From Aurantiacibacter suaedae (GTDB lineage Bacteria > Pseudomonadota > Alphaproteobacteria > Sphingomonadales > Sphingomonadaceae): a stretch of 64,000 nt of DNA. The stretch is from positions 310,001-374,000 of the forward strand of contig NZ_SKCG01000001.1 of the NCBI RefSeq assembly GCF_005434915.1, in the 5' to 3' direction. Below are positions 8,532-17,817 of this stretch, in pieces; the first letter of the stretch is position 1; each line of letters starts with the position of its first letter. The translations under genes and the position numbers were made by a program. The notes under the pieces were generated by a model. It had not been told where the DNA came from. It saw only the letters and a program-made list of their open reading frames with translations, and did no database searches.

Positions 8532-9038
8532 TCAATTGTCCTGCTTGGCGGCAAGGTTGACCGAGCGTTCGGCCAGTTCGCTGGCGAAATCGTCGGCGCC
8601 GTAAATGTCGTCGACAATCTCATCGAGCTTCGCGGTATCGTCGTCTCGGCCGAGCGCATCGGAAAACGCCTTTGCAGTGCCGAAGCCGGCAATGCCGTAG
8701 TGGCTCATGCGCTGATACTGCGCGATAGCGGCCACAGCGCGGACCTCGTCGCTCACATCCTCGTCGATCACGTGGGCGCGGGCTTCGGCGACTAGGCCTT
8801 CCATTCCCTTGCAATGTTCCTTGGATTTATCCGCTCCGCCATTGTCGGCGAGCATTGCGCGCAGGGTCTGGGTGTGTTCCTCGATGCCGCCTACTGCATC
8901 GTCGAGCATCCCGGACAGGGCCTCGTCCTCGATCTTTTTCGCCATCTGCTTAACGATCTTCTTCATCTGATCATTCGCCGACACCAGGTCTTTGAGTTCC
9001 TCGACGTAGAGTTCTGAGAGATTCTTGGGAGCGCTCAT
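8532..9038 (-). CDS. DUF892 ferritin-like protein (YciE/YciF family)
   Basis: 168 residues, all-helical. The N-terminus KNLSELYVEELKDLVSANDQ and the EEHTQTLR and AIAQYQRMSHYGIAGFG segments fit the four-helix DUF892 bundle with conserved E/H metal ligands. Members are stress-induced, ferritin-like proteins of unclear chemistry, often near catalase genes, as here. The start has AGGGAGGGG-like bases about ten bases upstream on the coding strand. It lies just upstream of the catalase pseudogene in the same direction, so the pair was probably an oxidative-stress unit of which this gene remains intact. Confidence 0.88.
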   Translation of the reverse strand: MSAPKNLSELYVEELKDLVSANDQMKKIVKQMAKKIEDEALSGMLDDAVGGIEEHTQTLRAMLADNGGADKSKEHCKGMEGLVAEARAHVIDEDVSDEVRAVAAIAQYQRMSHYGIAGFGTAKAFSDALGRDDDTAKLDEIVDDIYGADDFASELAERSVNLAAKQDN

Positions 9039-9337
9039 GGGTAATCCTTCAAAGGGAGGGGCCGCGCACCGGAGCGGCTGCGCGGACGACTAGGAGTCGA
9101 AATAGAAGGAATTGGCGTTTCTCGATCGAACGCCCGAAACCGTCGAAAGCGGCTGGTAGCTAACTTGCCAATGCCAGACGGGCTCACTCGTTCCCGCGGC
9201 ATGAGCGATCAAGGAAAGCAATGCCGAATTTCCGCGAATTTCTGCGGATGATATATAAAAAGCGGACGCGGCCCCTTGTGGAGATGCATGGACTGCACCA
9301 TCTCATCACCATCCACTGGGATGATCAACAGATGGCT

Positions 9338-9739
9338 ATGTCGACCCGCCCCAACACCGAAACTGAAAAAATTACCATTAATCTGGGCTTCGTTGATCTC
9401 GGCTCGATAGACTTGCTGGTGCGCGAAAGCGTCTTTGCAAATCGCACCGACTTCATCCGCACCGCCATCCGAAATGAGCTTGCCCGGCACGACGAGATTG
9501 CCCGGCAGGTGAAGGGGCGCGACACCCCCGTGCTGGGCATCCGCCACGTGGTTCGTGCCGATCTCGAAGCGGCACGCGACGCGGGCGAGATGCTCGATTT
9601 TCGCGTGCTCGGTCTGCTCAGCATCGCCAACGACGTCGATGCGGAGTTGGCGCAGGCGACCATTCGATCGCTCTCCATTCTGGGCGCCTTCCACGCGCCG
9701 CCAGAAGTGAAATCGGCCCTTGCCGACCGCCTTGCGTGA
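9338..9739 (+). CDS. Ribbon-helix-helix (CopG-like) regulator
   Basis: 133 residues from ATG 9338 (ATG 9332 is also possible; an upstream ATG at 9221 adds sequence unlike the family). The N-terminus EKITINLGFVDLGSIDLLV then FANRTDFIRTAIRNEL has the strand plus two-helix pattern of a RHH DNA-binding domain. The C-terminal half, RHVVRADLEAARDAGEMLD, resembles the tail of CopG-like proteins found next to PHB-depolymerase-type esterases. Its TGA overlaps a possible GTG start of the esterase, and the pair is likely cotranscribed. Target operator not identified. Confidence 0.75.
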   Translation: MSTRPNTETEKITINLGFVDLGSIDLLVRESVFANRTDFIRTAIRNELARHDEIARQVKGRDTPVLGIRHVVRADLEAARDAGEMLDFRVLGLLSIANDVDAELAQATIRSLSILGAFHAPPEVKSALADRLA

Positions 9740-9768
9740 TTTTCACGCAGCAACCGAAGGTACTTGAA

Positions 9769-10851
9769 ATGTCCAATCCCCTAACCGCTAGCATGTCGGA
9801 GGTTCTCGCCCTCACGCGGGCAGGGAGGCTCCGGCAGGCGACCGATCTTATCCAGCGCAATCTACGCTTCAGGAATGCACCGGCCACTGCTCGCGAGACT
9901 TCGGTCGACGAGATCGGCGACATCATCGCCTTGCCCGCTCCCATTGCGAGGCCAGCGACCGAACCCGGCAATCCAAGGCGCGCTCCAGCCACCCCCAGCC
10001 CGGCGAGCTTCGAGCGGCGCACATTGCGCAATGCCGCCGGCTCTCTCGATTATCTGCTCTACAGGCCGAGCGGCTTGAACGATCCTGCTCCGCTCGTGGT
10101 CATGCTGCATGGCTGCACGCAATCTGCGGAGGATTTCTCGCGCGGAACGCGGATGAATGCGCTTGCGGACGAACTGGGATTCATTGTCGCCTATCCCGAG
10201 CAAACCCGGTCTGCGAATGCACAGAAGTGCTGGAACTGGTTCCGGCCCGGCGATCAGGGCAAGGCCTCGGGCGAACCGGCGGTCATCGCTGCGATCACCC
10301 GCGAGATCATCGCGGCCGAAGGCGTCGACTCCCAGCGCGTCTATGTCGCCGGGCTTTCCGCAGGCGGGGCGGCCGCCGCGATCATGGCGAGCGCTTTTCC
10401 CGACCTCTACGCCGCGGCTGGTGTTCACTCGGGGCTTGCATGCGGGTCAGCGAAAGACCTGCCGAGTGCGCTCGCAGCAATGCGCGGGGGTGGGTCGATC
10501 CGTGAGCCGGCTTCCGGCGGGAAGTACGTCCCAATCATCACCTTTCACGGTGATCGCGACAACACCGTCCATCCCGTCAATAGCGATCGAATTCATGCAG
10601 CTTGGAAAGCGACTCCGGCGATGGCTGGCTTGAAGCGCGAAGTCACAACAGGGTGCGGACGGTCCGGTGGCGCATATCGCAAAACCGCGATGCTTGACGG
10701 CGAAGGGCGCAGCATGTCGGAAAGCTGGTTGCTGAAAGGTGCGGGGCATGCGTGGTCGGGCGGATCGCCTTCGGGGTCTTATACCGCCAAGTCCGGGCCT
10801 GATGCATCGCGCGAGATGCTTCGGTTCTTCATGCAACACCGTTTGGCGTGA
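9769..10851 (+). CDS. PHB depolymerase family esterase
   Basis: 360 residues from ATG 9769, preceded by GAAGG at nine bases; GTG 9736, overlapping the upstream stop, is the alternative. The alpha/beta hydrolase core shows the oxyanion region LHGCTQSAEDFSRG, the nucleophile elbow VAGLSAGGA (Ser near residue 200), and a late GAGHAWSGG histidine. This is the type 1 catalytic domain of poly(3-hydroxybutyrate) depolymerases, also found in feruloyl and other polymer esterases. No signal peptide is visible, so action may be intracellular or the substrate small. Paired with a RHH regulator. Substrate unassigned. Confidence 0.88.
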   Translation: MSNPLTASMSEVLALTRAGRLRQATDLIQRNLRFRNAPATARETSVDEIGDIIALPAPIARPATEPGNPRRAPATPSPASFERRTLRNAAGSLDYLLYRPSGLNDPAPLVVMLHGCTQSAEDFSRGTRMNALADELGFIVAYPEQTRSANAQKCWNWFRPGDQGKASGEPAVIAAITREIIAAEGVDSQRVYVAGLSAGGAAAAIMASAFPDLYAAAGVHSGLACGSAKDLPSALAAMRGGGSIREPASGGKYVPIITFHGDRDNTVHPVNSDRIHAAWKATPAMAGLKREVTTGCGRSGGAYRKTAMLDGEGRSMSESWLLKGAGHAWSGGSPSGSYTAKSGPDASREMLRFFMQHRLA

Positions 10852-11448
10852 GAGCAAGACAATGCTCCCTGAGCGGCGGCAGAGCCTTGCAGAGGCGGGC
10901 CTCTACCACAAGCGGCGCGCCTCTCGCGCGAGCGAATACCCTAAAGACGGCAAGCTACATCATGATTACACAGCTTGCGACGAACTCGCCCGTTTTTCCC
11001 AACACGAACATGTTTTGTTCTTCTCAGGAGCGCAGCACAGCCGTAAACATTAGATTTTGAAAACTCTCGCCAAGCTTGCGCTATTTTCTTTCATGATCAT
11101 GCCTGAGCAGGCCTGCCGTTCAGGCTTGTAGAGCATTAATAGTAATGCGCTTGGGTGAGTGACCAATAGGTTTTCTAATCCAATCCTTTGCAAGTCTCAT
11201 TTACAAAGTGATAGCCGATACCTTCCACGATCGGGTCGTTAGCTAAAAGGCAGCATTGCCCGGCCCGATTGCTGAAACCGGACTGTCCGCAAACGGCCCA
11301 GTTTTTGCCTTTTCCCGTAGCTCGACTTGGTGATCGCCGAATGTTAGCTGTTGGCGTAACCTGCCGTTTCGCCCGTCGCCTCTGAACGGCAGGAAAGTCC
11401 CAAGCGCAGTGAGGCTGGCTCCCCGCCATCGGCGAGGAGCCATCGGGT
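10852..11448. other. Gene-free stretch in the island
   Basis: No credible gene. It contains a hairpin GCCTGA...TCAGGC (11102-11127) with an inner GCAGGCCTGC palindrome but no T-run. It also contains the 16-base sequence GAAACCGGACTGTCCG (11274-11289), identical to 2581-2596 at the island's left end. It lies just downstream of the lone integrase. Confidence 0.5.
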
Positions 11449-12081
11449 TCAGATTTCAGTGTTCTCGGCGAGGGCAAGAGCGTCTTCCACGTCGATCCCG
11501 AGATAGCGTACCGTATTCTCGATCTTGCTATGGCCGAGCAGGATCTGGACGGCGCGCAAATTGCCTGTCGCCCGGTAGATGATCGACGCTTTCGTTCGGC
11601 GTAGCGAGTGTGTGCCATACTCACTTCGCATCAGACCTACCCCCGAGACCCATTCATCAACGAGTCGAGCATACTGGCGGGTGCTGAGATGGCCGCTGCG
11701 ATCAACGCGACTTGGGAAAACATAGTCGTCCACAGTGCCGCCCCGCCGCTCGAGCCAAGCCAGCAGGCTGGCCCGGGCATCTGGGAGCAGTTCGAATTGA
11801 ACAGGCCGACCCGTTTTTTGTTGTGTCACCAGTGCGCGCGTGCGGATCTGCCCGCCACTGACAATGTCGCCGATTTTCATCTGAACGAAGTCGCAGCCAC
11901 GTAGCTTGCTGTCGATCGCGAGGTCGAACAATGCCCGATCTCGAATGCGGCGCCGCTCATTGAGGAAAAAACGGATCTCCCAAATCTGCTTGGGCTTCAG
12001 CGCCCGCTTTGCGCCGACAGTGCGCCCAGCGTTCCAGACTTGACGCTTGGGCGACTTGAGTTTGGTCTCAGAAATTTCCAT
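11449..12081 (-). CDS. Tyrosine-type recombinase/integrase, short
   Basis: 210 residues from ATG 12081, chosen because GGAGA lies six bases upstream; ATGs at 12087 and further upstream are alternatives. Catalytic residues are visible in order: Arg in AIDSKLRGCDFVQM, Lys in TQQKTGRPVQ, HxxR in THSLRRTKA, His in ILLGHSKIEN and Tyr in TVRYLGI. It has almost no N-terminal arm-binding domain, like the small integrases scattered in sphingomonad genomes. It is separate from the three-recombinase module and may mark a second element nested in the island. Confidence 0.9.
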   Translation of the reverse strand: MEISETKLKSPKRQVWNAGRTVGAKRALKPKQIWEIRFFLNERRRIRDRALFDLAIDSKLRGCDFVQMKIGDIVSGGQIRTRALVTQQKTGRPVQFELLPDARASLLAWLERRGGTVDDYVFPSRVDRSGHLSTRQYARLVDEWVSGVGLMRSEYGTHSLRRTKASIIYRATGNLRAVQILLGHSKIENTVRYLGIDVEDALALAENTEI

Positions 12082-12536
12082 GTTCATTCTCCGATGGCCA
12101 GAATTGGCCATTTGAAGAACGTCGTCTGATCTAGGGAGCAAATGCTGCAAGGCTCGAGCTGACCCAGACCCGGCCGTTTAGCTTGCCCACGGCGAACATC
12201 TGCTTCTGATAGAAGCTGCCGTATTGACGCCTCAAAGTGAATTAACTGCAACGTGCCCAAATACCGACAATTGAAGCTTGGCCCACGATTGCCTTAAAGC
12301 GGGCCTCGGATCAGCATGTTCAAGGTGGCCAAGATTTCGGACGATCCAGAGCCGCAGTTTGCCGGAGCACGGATCGGGATAGCAGACATTCGAAACGGTG
12401 AAACGACGTTTCAACCTCGCGTCCGCATCCTGATCGTTCGGGCGCGTCCTCCCATTCGATACGACAAGGCGCTCATTTCAATAGAGCCGCCTAACCGTAA
12501 GCCTCAAAACGCACCATCCCGATCGCCATAACTACT
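12082..12536. other. Intergenic region between integrase and LacI-type gene
   Basis: No gene recognised. TGGCCAGAATTGGCCA just upstream of the integrase is a repeat of the palindrome TGGCCA. The segment near 12195-12220 (CTGCTTCTGATAGAAGCTGCC) partly resembles 2698-2718 (AGCTTCTGACAGAAACTGCC) at the left end of the island. Confidence 0.4.
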
Positions 12537-13571
12537 CTACGCAGGTAGCGTCGCGGCGGACGCCACTGAATCCCGTTCGACCAGATAGGTATTGACCAAT
12601 CTTGTGACCGGTTCCTTTGGCAGCCCCTCAATCAACATCCTTACCGCTTTGGAAGCCATCTCCGCGATCGGTTGGTGGATAGTCGTAAGATGGGGCCATA
12701 TCGTCATCGCGATGATCCCGTCATCAAAGCCGCACACCGAGAGATCCTCCGGCACTCGGTAACCCATCTGCTGCGCAGCGTTCATCACGCCCGCCGCCAT
12801 GTCGTCATTGGTGGCAAAGACCGCCTGAGGCGGCTCGCAGCCCTTCAGCAAGCGCTTCCCCGCCATCATTCCACTATAGAAGGTGAAGTCGCCCCAATCC
12901 TCGCGAACCGTGGCGTTAGGGACGAGCGACTGGATTGCCTTGAGAAAGCCGTCGCGCCGATAGATTGCTTGGCCGTGCGTGACGGGCCCGTTGACCAGCG
13001 CTATCCTCTTGTGTCCCAGCCGGTGGAACAGGCGAGCGACCTCGCCCGCAGCTTCGAAATCGTCAGTCTCAACGGCGCTTGTTCGGCTGGGCTCCAGAAC
13101 AGGCGCGATCCTTACGTAGGCCTTCTGCTCGCGCTCAAGGAAATCCAGCAGGCGTGAATCGTCGCACAGCGGGGGTGATAGCACGAAACCGTCGCAACGG
13201 CCCTTTTGCAGGATGCCGGAGAGCTGCCGGATGAGCTCTTCATCCGAACAATCCGATTGGATTTCGTAGAGTCGCAGGTGATAGCCTGCATCGCTGCAGG
13301 CTTCGTAAGCTCCGGATTGAATCTTCATGTTATAGTTGGACGAGGGATTGTCGAACAAGATAGCGATGGTGAAGGACCGCACCCCGGCCAGCGACCGCGC
13401 CGCCACATCGGGCACGTAACCCAACGCGTTAACGGCTTCTGTCACTTTCGCACGCAGCTCTTCGGAGACCCCCGCCTCGCCATTTACGACCCGTGAAACG
13501 CTCTTGAGGGACACACCGGCGCGCTTGGCAACGACCTCCATCGTGACACGGGAACCCACACCCTCACGCAT
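12537..13571 (-). CDS. LacI family transcriptional regulator
   Basis: 344 residues from ATG 13571, preceded by GGGGGAG at nine bases. The N-terminal helix-turn-helix is VTMEVVAKRAGVSLKSVSRV with the hinge helix YVPDVAARSLAG. The rest is a periplasmic-binding-protein-like sensor domain with FAIL-type ILFDNPSSNYN, KRIALVNGP, AVFATNDDMAAGV and the effector loop GFDDG. LacI proteins usually repress sugar or catabolic genes. Two neighbouring minus-strand genes, an amidohydrolase and a TonB receptor, are likely targets: a perfect LacI-like palindrome sits upstream of the receptor at 17252. The inducer is unknown. Confidence 0.92.
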   Translation of the reverse strand: MREGVGSRVTMEVVAKRAGVSLKSVSRVVNGEAGVSEELRAKVTEAVNALGYVPDVAARSLAGVRSFTIAILFDNPSSNYNMKIQSGAYEACSDAGYHLRLYEIQSDCSDEELIRQLSGILQKGRCDGFVLSPPLCDDSRLLDFLEREQKAYVRIAPVLEPSRTSAVETDDFEAAGEVARLFHRLGHKRIALVNGPVTHGQAIYRRDGFLKAIQSLVPNATVREDWGDFTFYSGMMAGKRLLKGCEPPQAVFATNDDMAAGVMNAAQQMGYRVPEDLSVCGFDDGIIAMTIWPHLTTIHQPIAEMASKAVRMLIEGLPKEPVTRLVNTYLVERDSVASAATLPA

Positions 13572-13924
13572 GCAACATGTCTCCCCCAAAATCGATGCTC
13601 TTCCGGCCGGAGCAGAGGCGGGTCTATCGCCCGATAGATTAGGAGAAGTCAACGAACGCGTACGCAGGTTGACGCGCGCCCCGGGGCCGCCGACATCTAA
13701 CGCCAACGGTCTTCTGGCAACTAGCCGAGAACCGCGATCACGGCATAGAAGAGCGCAGGGAGCACCAAGTCCAAGGCTACCGGTGCGCCAGCAAGCGGCG
13801 GAATCATCGCGCCGCCCAATAAAGCGCGTTGAGCCTTCCGACGGATTCCTCGCCCAAGTTCACGTAGCGGCCGCTAAAGCAAGCTACTCCTGACTATCCC
13901 CAGCTCTTCAAGGCGCCGTCGGAA
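13572..13924. other. Intergenic region upstream of the LacI-type gene
   Basis: No gene recognised. It holds the lacI-type promoter area and an inverted repeat GTCAAC-N14-GTTGAC (13648-13673) around GCGTACGC. Everything further toward 13924 looks plain. Confidence 0.5.
13648..13673. promoter_or_regulatory. Possible operator: GTCAAC-N14-GTTGAC
   Basis: Inverted hexamers at 13648-13653 and 13668-13673 flank a centre containing GCGTACGC, 77-102 bases upstream of the LacI-type start. This could be an autoregulatory site, but it does not resemble the 17252 palindrome, so the link is weak. Confidence 0.3.
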
Positions 13925-14932
13925 TCAGTTATCCACTTTACTTCCGATCCGCAAAAAACGGGCGGCGTTATTGTAGAGGATATCCCGCTTCTGCTGCGGC
14001 GATAGGTATTCCGCGTTCTGAATGATACTGATCGAGTGGGCCATCAACCCCGGCCAAGCGACTTGGTCCGTTCCGAACATGACCCGGTCGCCGAAACCAG
14101 CATCCACGATCCGTTCGATGTAGCGGTTCACCTCCTCGATTGGATAGCTCCAGATGAGGCCAGCAATGTCGACATGGACGTAGGCGTTGGCCTGCAACAG
14201 GGTGAGCAGATTGTCGATCATGGGGTAACCCGCATGCATTATCTGCACCCGCAGCTTCGGATGACGTGCGAGCAGATCCTCCAGCAGCAGCGGATCACCC
14301 ATGGATGCGCGGAATGTCGGCATGAGGACATTGGCCCGACCCGACCCGCCGGTGCCCATATGAATGGCAACGGGGATGTCGAGCCGTTCGGCCAGTGCGA
14401 AATACTCATCCACACTAGGGTCGCTTGGTGACAGGCCCTGATATTGCAAGCCGATCTCGCCCATCACCTTGAAGCCGCCATCGGTGAACAAATCTTCCAG
14501 CCGGCGCAGTTCGGCCGCCTTGTCGGTGTCGGGCTCCGAGGCGAAGGTGGTGCCCGCGATCATGCGATCCGGAGCGGCCTGCTGGTAGGCATGCACGCTT
14601 TCAGGATCGCCGAACACCACGGCCGTGACGTTAAGCCGTTCCATTTCGGCCACCAGCGTGGACAGATATTCTCCAGGTGGTGCCGGATAGAGTCGCGGCG
14701 AGCAATCTTCCTGCGACCATCCGAAGAAGCCGCCTGGGGCATCACTCGGGTCGAGCGCGAGAAATTGCTGCGGGTTGGGGCAGATCGGATCGCCCAACGA
14801 ACTGCTCTCGAGAGTCGCATGGAAGTGCACGTCGATGATCGGCGGCGGCGCTTCAGGGCGCGACTCCTCCTGCGCGGCCAGTGGCGCAGCCATGCAGGCG
14901 GCAGCGGCAAGGGCCGCACAGGGGTACTTCAT
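13925..14932 (-). CDS. Secreted amidohydrolase (amidohydrolase 2 family)
   Basis: 335 residues from ATG 14932, with AGGAGAG seven bases upstream. A Sec signal peptide runs to about residue 20 (AAAACMAAPLAAQ). The metal-site motifs of the TIM-barrel family are present: DVHFHATL near residue 35, IHMGTGGSG, QIMHAGYP and the late MFGTDQVAW. Family members hydrolyse or decarboxylate small molecules; here the enzyme would act in the periplasm. It follows the TonB receptor by 25 bases in the same direction, so the two likely form one operon that imports and processes one compound. Substrate not predictable. Confidence 0.85.
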   Translation of the reverse strand: MKYPCAALAAAACMAAPLAAQEESRPEAPPPIIDVHFHATLESSSLGDPICPNPQQFLALDPSDAPGGFFGWSQEDCSPRLYPAPPGEYLSTLVAEMERLNVTAVVFGDPESVHAYQQAAPDRMIAGTTFASEPDTDKAAELRRLEDLFTDGGFKVMGEIGLQYQGLSPSDPSVDEYFALAERLDIPVAIHMGTGGSGRANVLMPTFRASMGDPLLLEDLLARHPKLRVQIMHAGYPMIDNLLTLLQANAYVHVDIAGLIWSYPIEEVNRYIERIVDAGFGDRVMFGTDQVAWPGLMAHSISIIQNAEYLSPQQKRDILYNNAARFLRIGSKVDN

Positions 14933-14957
14933 CAGCGCTCTCCTCGTTGCGCAACCA

Positions 14958-17159
14958 TCAGAACGTAGCCGACAGGCGAACGCCGTACTGGCGCGGTGGC
15001 GCGTAATCCGCCGTGCCGATGCTCGAATCGCCTGTCTGCGCATTGGAATTGGATACGGTTTTCACCGCCTCATCCTCCAGGTTGCGCACATAGACCTGCA
15101 ATCGCCACGCCTCCGGTGCGACATATGTCAACGACAGGTCGGTCTTGGTGAAGGAATCCTGATAATTGCTGGCAAAGCCGTGAAACTCCAGATCCTTGCC
15201 ACTCTCGAAGCGGGTCTGCACCTGCGCCTCGATCGCGGCGCCATTGCTCAGGTCGAAGTTGTGGGTGTAGCCAGTGGTGAACGACCATTCCGGCGTCCGG
15301 GCGAGCGCGCAGCCGCTGAAGTCGGCCCGGCGTGGCGCGGGCTGGCTGTAATCGGCGGTGTAGCAGCGCTCCACATTGGCATTGCCCGGATTGTTGACGA
15401 ACGGATCGCCCTGCTCGAGCACGAAATCGTCGTAGCGGGCGTGCAGCCATGATCCTACGAAGCTGAATCCGCCATTTTCCGCCACGCGCAAACGCGTTTC
15501 CAGTTCCATGCCGTAAATGGTGGCGGTGCCGGCGTTACGAGTGACCAGCGCCGCTTCCCCCGCAATGGTCTCAACGGCGGATACCTGCAGGTCGGAGTAA
15601 TCGTTGTAGAAGGCCGACAGGTTGAAGACGAGGTCGCCGTTCAGGAACGTGTTTTTCGATCCGATCTCGTAAGCGACGATCTCTTCGGGGTCATACGTGT
15701 TAGGCGCTGGCCCGTCGAAATAGCCGCCCGCCTTGTAGGCTGTCGCGACCTGGGCATAGACTAGTGAATCCGGGCCGATGTCGTATTCTAGGCCAACCTT
15801 CCAATCGGTGGATGTCCAGTCCGCATCGGCACGGTTGACCGCGATCTGTAATATCACGTCGCCCTGCGGCGTGGTGATGAATGTGCCGCCCCGGTTTGAC
15901 TTTTCATCCTCGGTGTAGCGCAGCCCCGCCGTCACCCGCAGCGCGTCGGTCAATTCGTAGGTCGCCTGACCGAATAGCGCGAAGCTGTTGGCCTTGATGG
16001 GGTTCTGGAAGATGGTCAGGAACGTACCGTTTGCGAGACCGATATCGACGTCATCGATGTTCTTCTCGTCGAACAGGTAGGCTCCCACGACCCAGTCCAG
16101 CCTGGCCAGGTCGCCAGCCAGGCGCAATTCGTGCGACGAACTCTTCTGCCGGTTGTTGATGTAATTCGGGCGGTTGTTGCCGGGCGTCAAATTCTCCGAC
16201 GTGATGTCGAGCTGCAGTTCGCGGTAGCCGCCAAGATAGGTCAGCGTGGCGAAATCGAAATCGTAATTCAGCTCTAGGCTGCCACCAAAGATGCGATTGT
16301 TGCGCGAAACGTTGAGCTTGGCGGTGGATTCGTAGGGATCTCCGGTAGGCAGCGGGTAGGCATTAAGCGCAGTGCCCGCGCCGCCGAGATGGGTGAAGTC
16401 ACCGCGCGCGGTGATGCGCAGCCGCTCGGTCGGTTCGAACAGCACCTGCAGCCGGGCAGACACGTCATCCTGATCGTTGCGGTCGTTCCCGGTGACACCC
16501 GGTGCCTCGGCGGTACGCAAATAGCCATCATGGCGCACGGTCTGGAAGGCGGCGCGCACGGCGATCGTGTCGCTAACCGGCGCGTTCACCATGCCCGACG
16601 TGACCAGGGTGTTGTAATTGCCATATTCCACCGCAGCCGCGCCCTCGAAGGTGAAACGCGGCTGGTTGGTGATGATGTTGATGGCGCCGGCCGTTGCGTT
16701 GCGGCCATAAAGCGTACCCTGGGGGCCGCGCACCACCTCGACCCGCGCGAGATCGTAGAATTGCGCGTTCAGCGAATTGGCGCGGGCGAGATAGACGCCA
16801 TCAATATGTACGGCCACTGCAGCATCGCCATTGGCATTGGTGTTGGTGCTGCCTATGCCGCGCATGAACACCTGCGGCGTGCCGCCATTATTGGTGATCG
16901 ACAGGCTGGGCGCCAGATCGGACAGGTTGGAGATGTCGCGAACGCCTTCCTCTTCCAGCGCGTCGCCGCCAAGCGCCGTGATCGCCAGCGGAACGTCTTG
17001 CACGACCTCGGCACGACGTTGCGCAGTCACAATGATGGCGTCTCCTGCGTCCCCTTCGGACGCCGAAGAATCAGGCGCTGCCTGTTGGGCGAGTGCTCCG
17101 TTGGGCGCTACCAACGCTCCCAGCGCGCAACCCATAGCCAAAACCAGAGATCTACGCAT
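14958..17159 (-). CDS. TonB-dependent receptor
   Basis: 733 residues with a signal peptide (…NGALAQ, ~25 residues), a TonB box DAIIVTAQRR near residue 40, a plug domain (VPLAITALGGDALEE … FMRGIGSTN … VEVVRGPQGTLYGRNATAG) and a 22-strand barrel ending in the aromatic YGVRLSATF. Such receptors import large or scarce ligands across the outer membrane using TonB energy. First gene of the receptor-amidohydrolase operon; a 16-bp palindrome 93 bases upstream is a likely operator for the nearby LacI protein. This links it to carbon-source uptake rather than iron, but that is inference. Confidence 0.93.
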   Translation of the reverse strand: MRRSLVLAMGCALGALVAPNGALAQQAAPDSSASEGDAGDAIIVTAQRRAEVVQDVPLAITALGGDALEEEGVRDISNLSDLAPSLSITNNGGTPQVFMRGIGSTNTNANGDAAVAVHIDGVYLARANSLNAQFYDLARVEVVRGPQGTLYGRNATAGAINIITNQPRFTFEGAAAVEYGNYNTLVTSGMVNAPVSDTIAVRAAFQTVRHDGYLRTAEAPGVTGNDRNDQDDVSARLQVLFEPTERLRITARGDFTHLGGAGTALNAYPLPTGDPYESTAKLNVSRNNRIFGGSLELNYDFDFATLTYLGGYRELQLDITSENLTPGNNRPNYINNRQKSSSHELRLAGDLARLDWVVGAYLFDEKNIDDVDIGLANGTFLTIFQNPIKANSFALFGQATYELTDALRVTAGLRYTEDEKSNRGGTFITTPQGDVILQIAVNRADADWTSTDWKVGLEYDIGPDSLVYAQVATAYKAGGYFDGPAPNTYDPEEIVAYEIGSKNTFLNGDLVFNLSAFYNDYSDLQVSAVETIAGEAALVTRNAGTATIYGMELETRLRVAENGGFSFVGSWLHARYDDFVLEQGDPFVNNPGNANVERCYTADYSQPAPRRADFSGCALARTPEWSFTTGYTHNFDLSNGAAIEAQVQTRFESGKDLEFHGFASNYQDSFTKTDLSLTYVAPEAWRLQVYVRNLEDEAVKTVSNSNAQTGDSSIGTADYAPPRQYGVRLSATF

Positions 17160-17251
17160 TATTTTTCTCCCATTACTTTCATCTGCCTTGCGAATTGCCG
17201 CAAGCTTCGAGTTAAATCGCGGGCCCGTTAACGAGCGCGGAAATGCTTGTC

Positions 17252-17267
17252 TAGACAGCGCTGTCTA
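17252..17267. promoter_or_regulatory. Perfect 16-bp palindrome, likely LacI-family operator
   Basis: TAGACAGCGCTGTCTA is a perfect palindrome centred on CG, the layout of LacI/GalR operators. It lies 93-108 bases upstream of the TonB receptor start, on an island that also encodes a LacI-type regulator. Confidence 0.65.
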
Positions 17268-17817
17268 AGAGAAGCGAGATTATGGCGAAGTGAGGTATTC
17301 TGGCACAGGCGCGTTCATGTTCAGACGCAACCGCGCGTTCGGTAAGCGCATCCTGCTAGCCGACCTTGGCGCTCACGAGACGGGCGAGCCGACGCTCCTT
17401 ATCCTTGCTAGAGAGCCTAAGTGAGCCACCGCTTTCGGTAAAAGCGTTGTTCAGTTGGCATTGACGCCCACGAACAAGTGAGCCGTGGCCGTGCTTAATG
17501 GGAGCGCTGCCGGCCTCTCCAACAGCTTGAATCGCGCCGCCTCCTTAACTGGGATGAGCGCTTGCATGGCAGCTCACTCACGCTGATAACAATTGTAACA
17601 ATGGCAAGCGGACGTACATTATCACGACCAAGCGGATCACCTCGGGTCATGAATTGAAGTAGGGCAAGAGGTCGGCTGTTTGGGGGGGACCCCAACCATT
17701 TGCGCTTACTTTTGCCCTGAGAAAGCTCTGCAAATCTCAATGGCAAAGCCGAGCGATGCCGGTACGGGCGGTCTGGAGGCCGTCTTTGACCGCGCGATGA
17801 GACACGCAAGACGGCAG

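Noticed and set aside
7585-8604. 339-residue plus-strand frame across the catalase region
   Set aside because: The catalase homology is on the minus strand; the open opposite frame only reflects the former coding pattern.
10739-11060. Overlapping plus-strand frames after the esterase gene
   Set aside because: No family resemblance, and they start inside the esterase; taken as chance frames.
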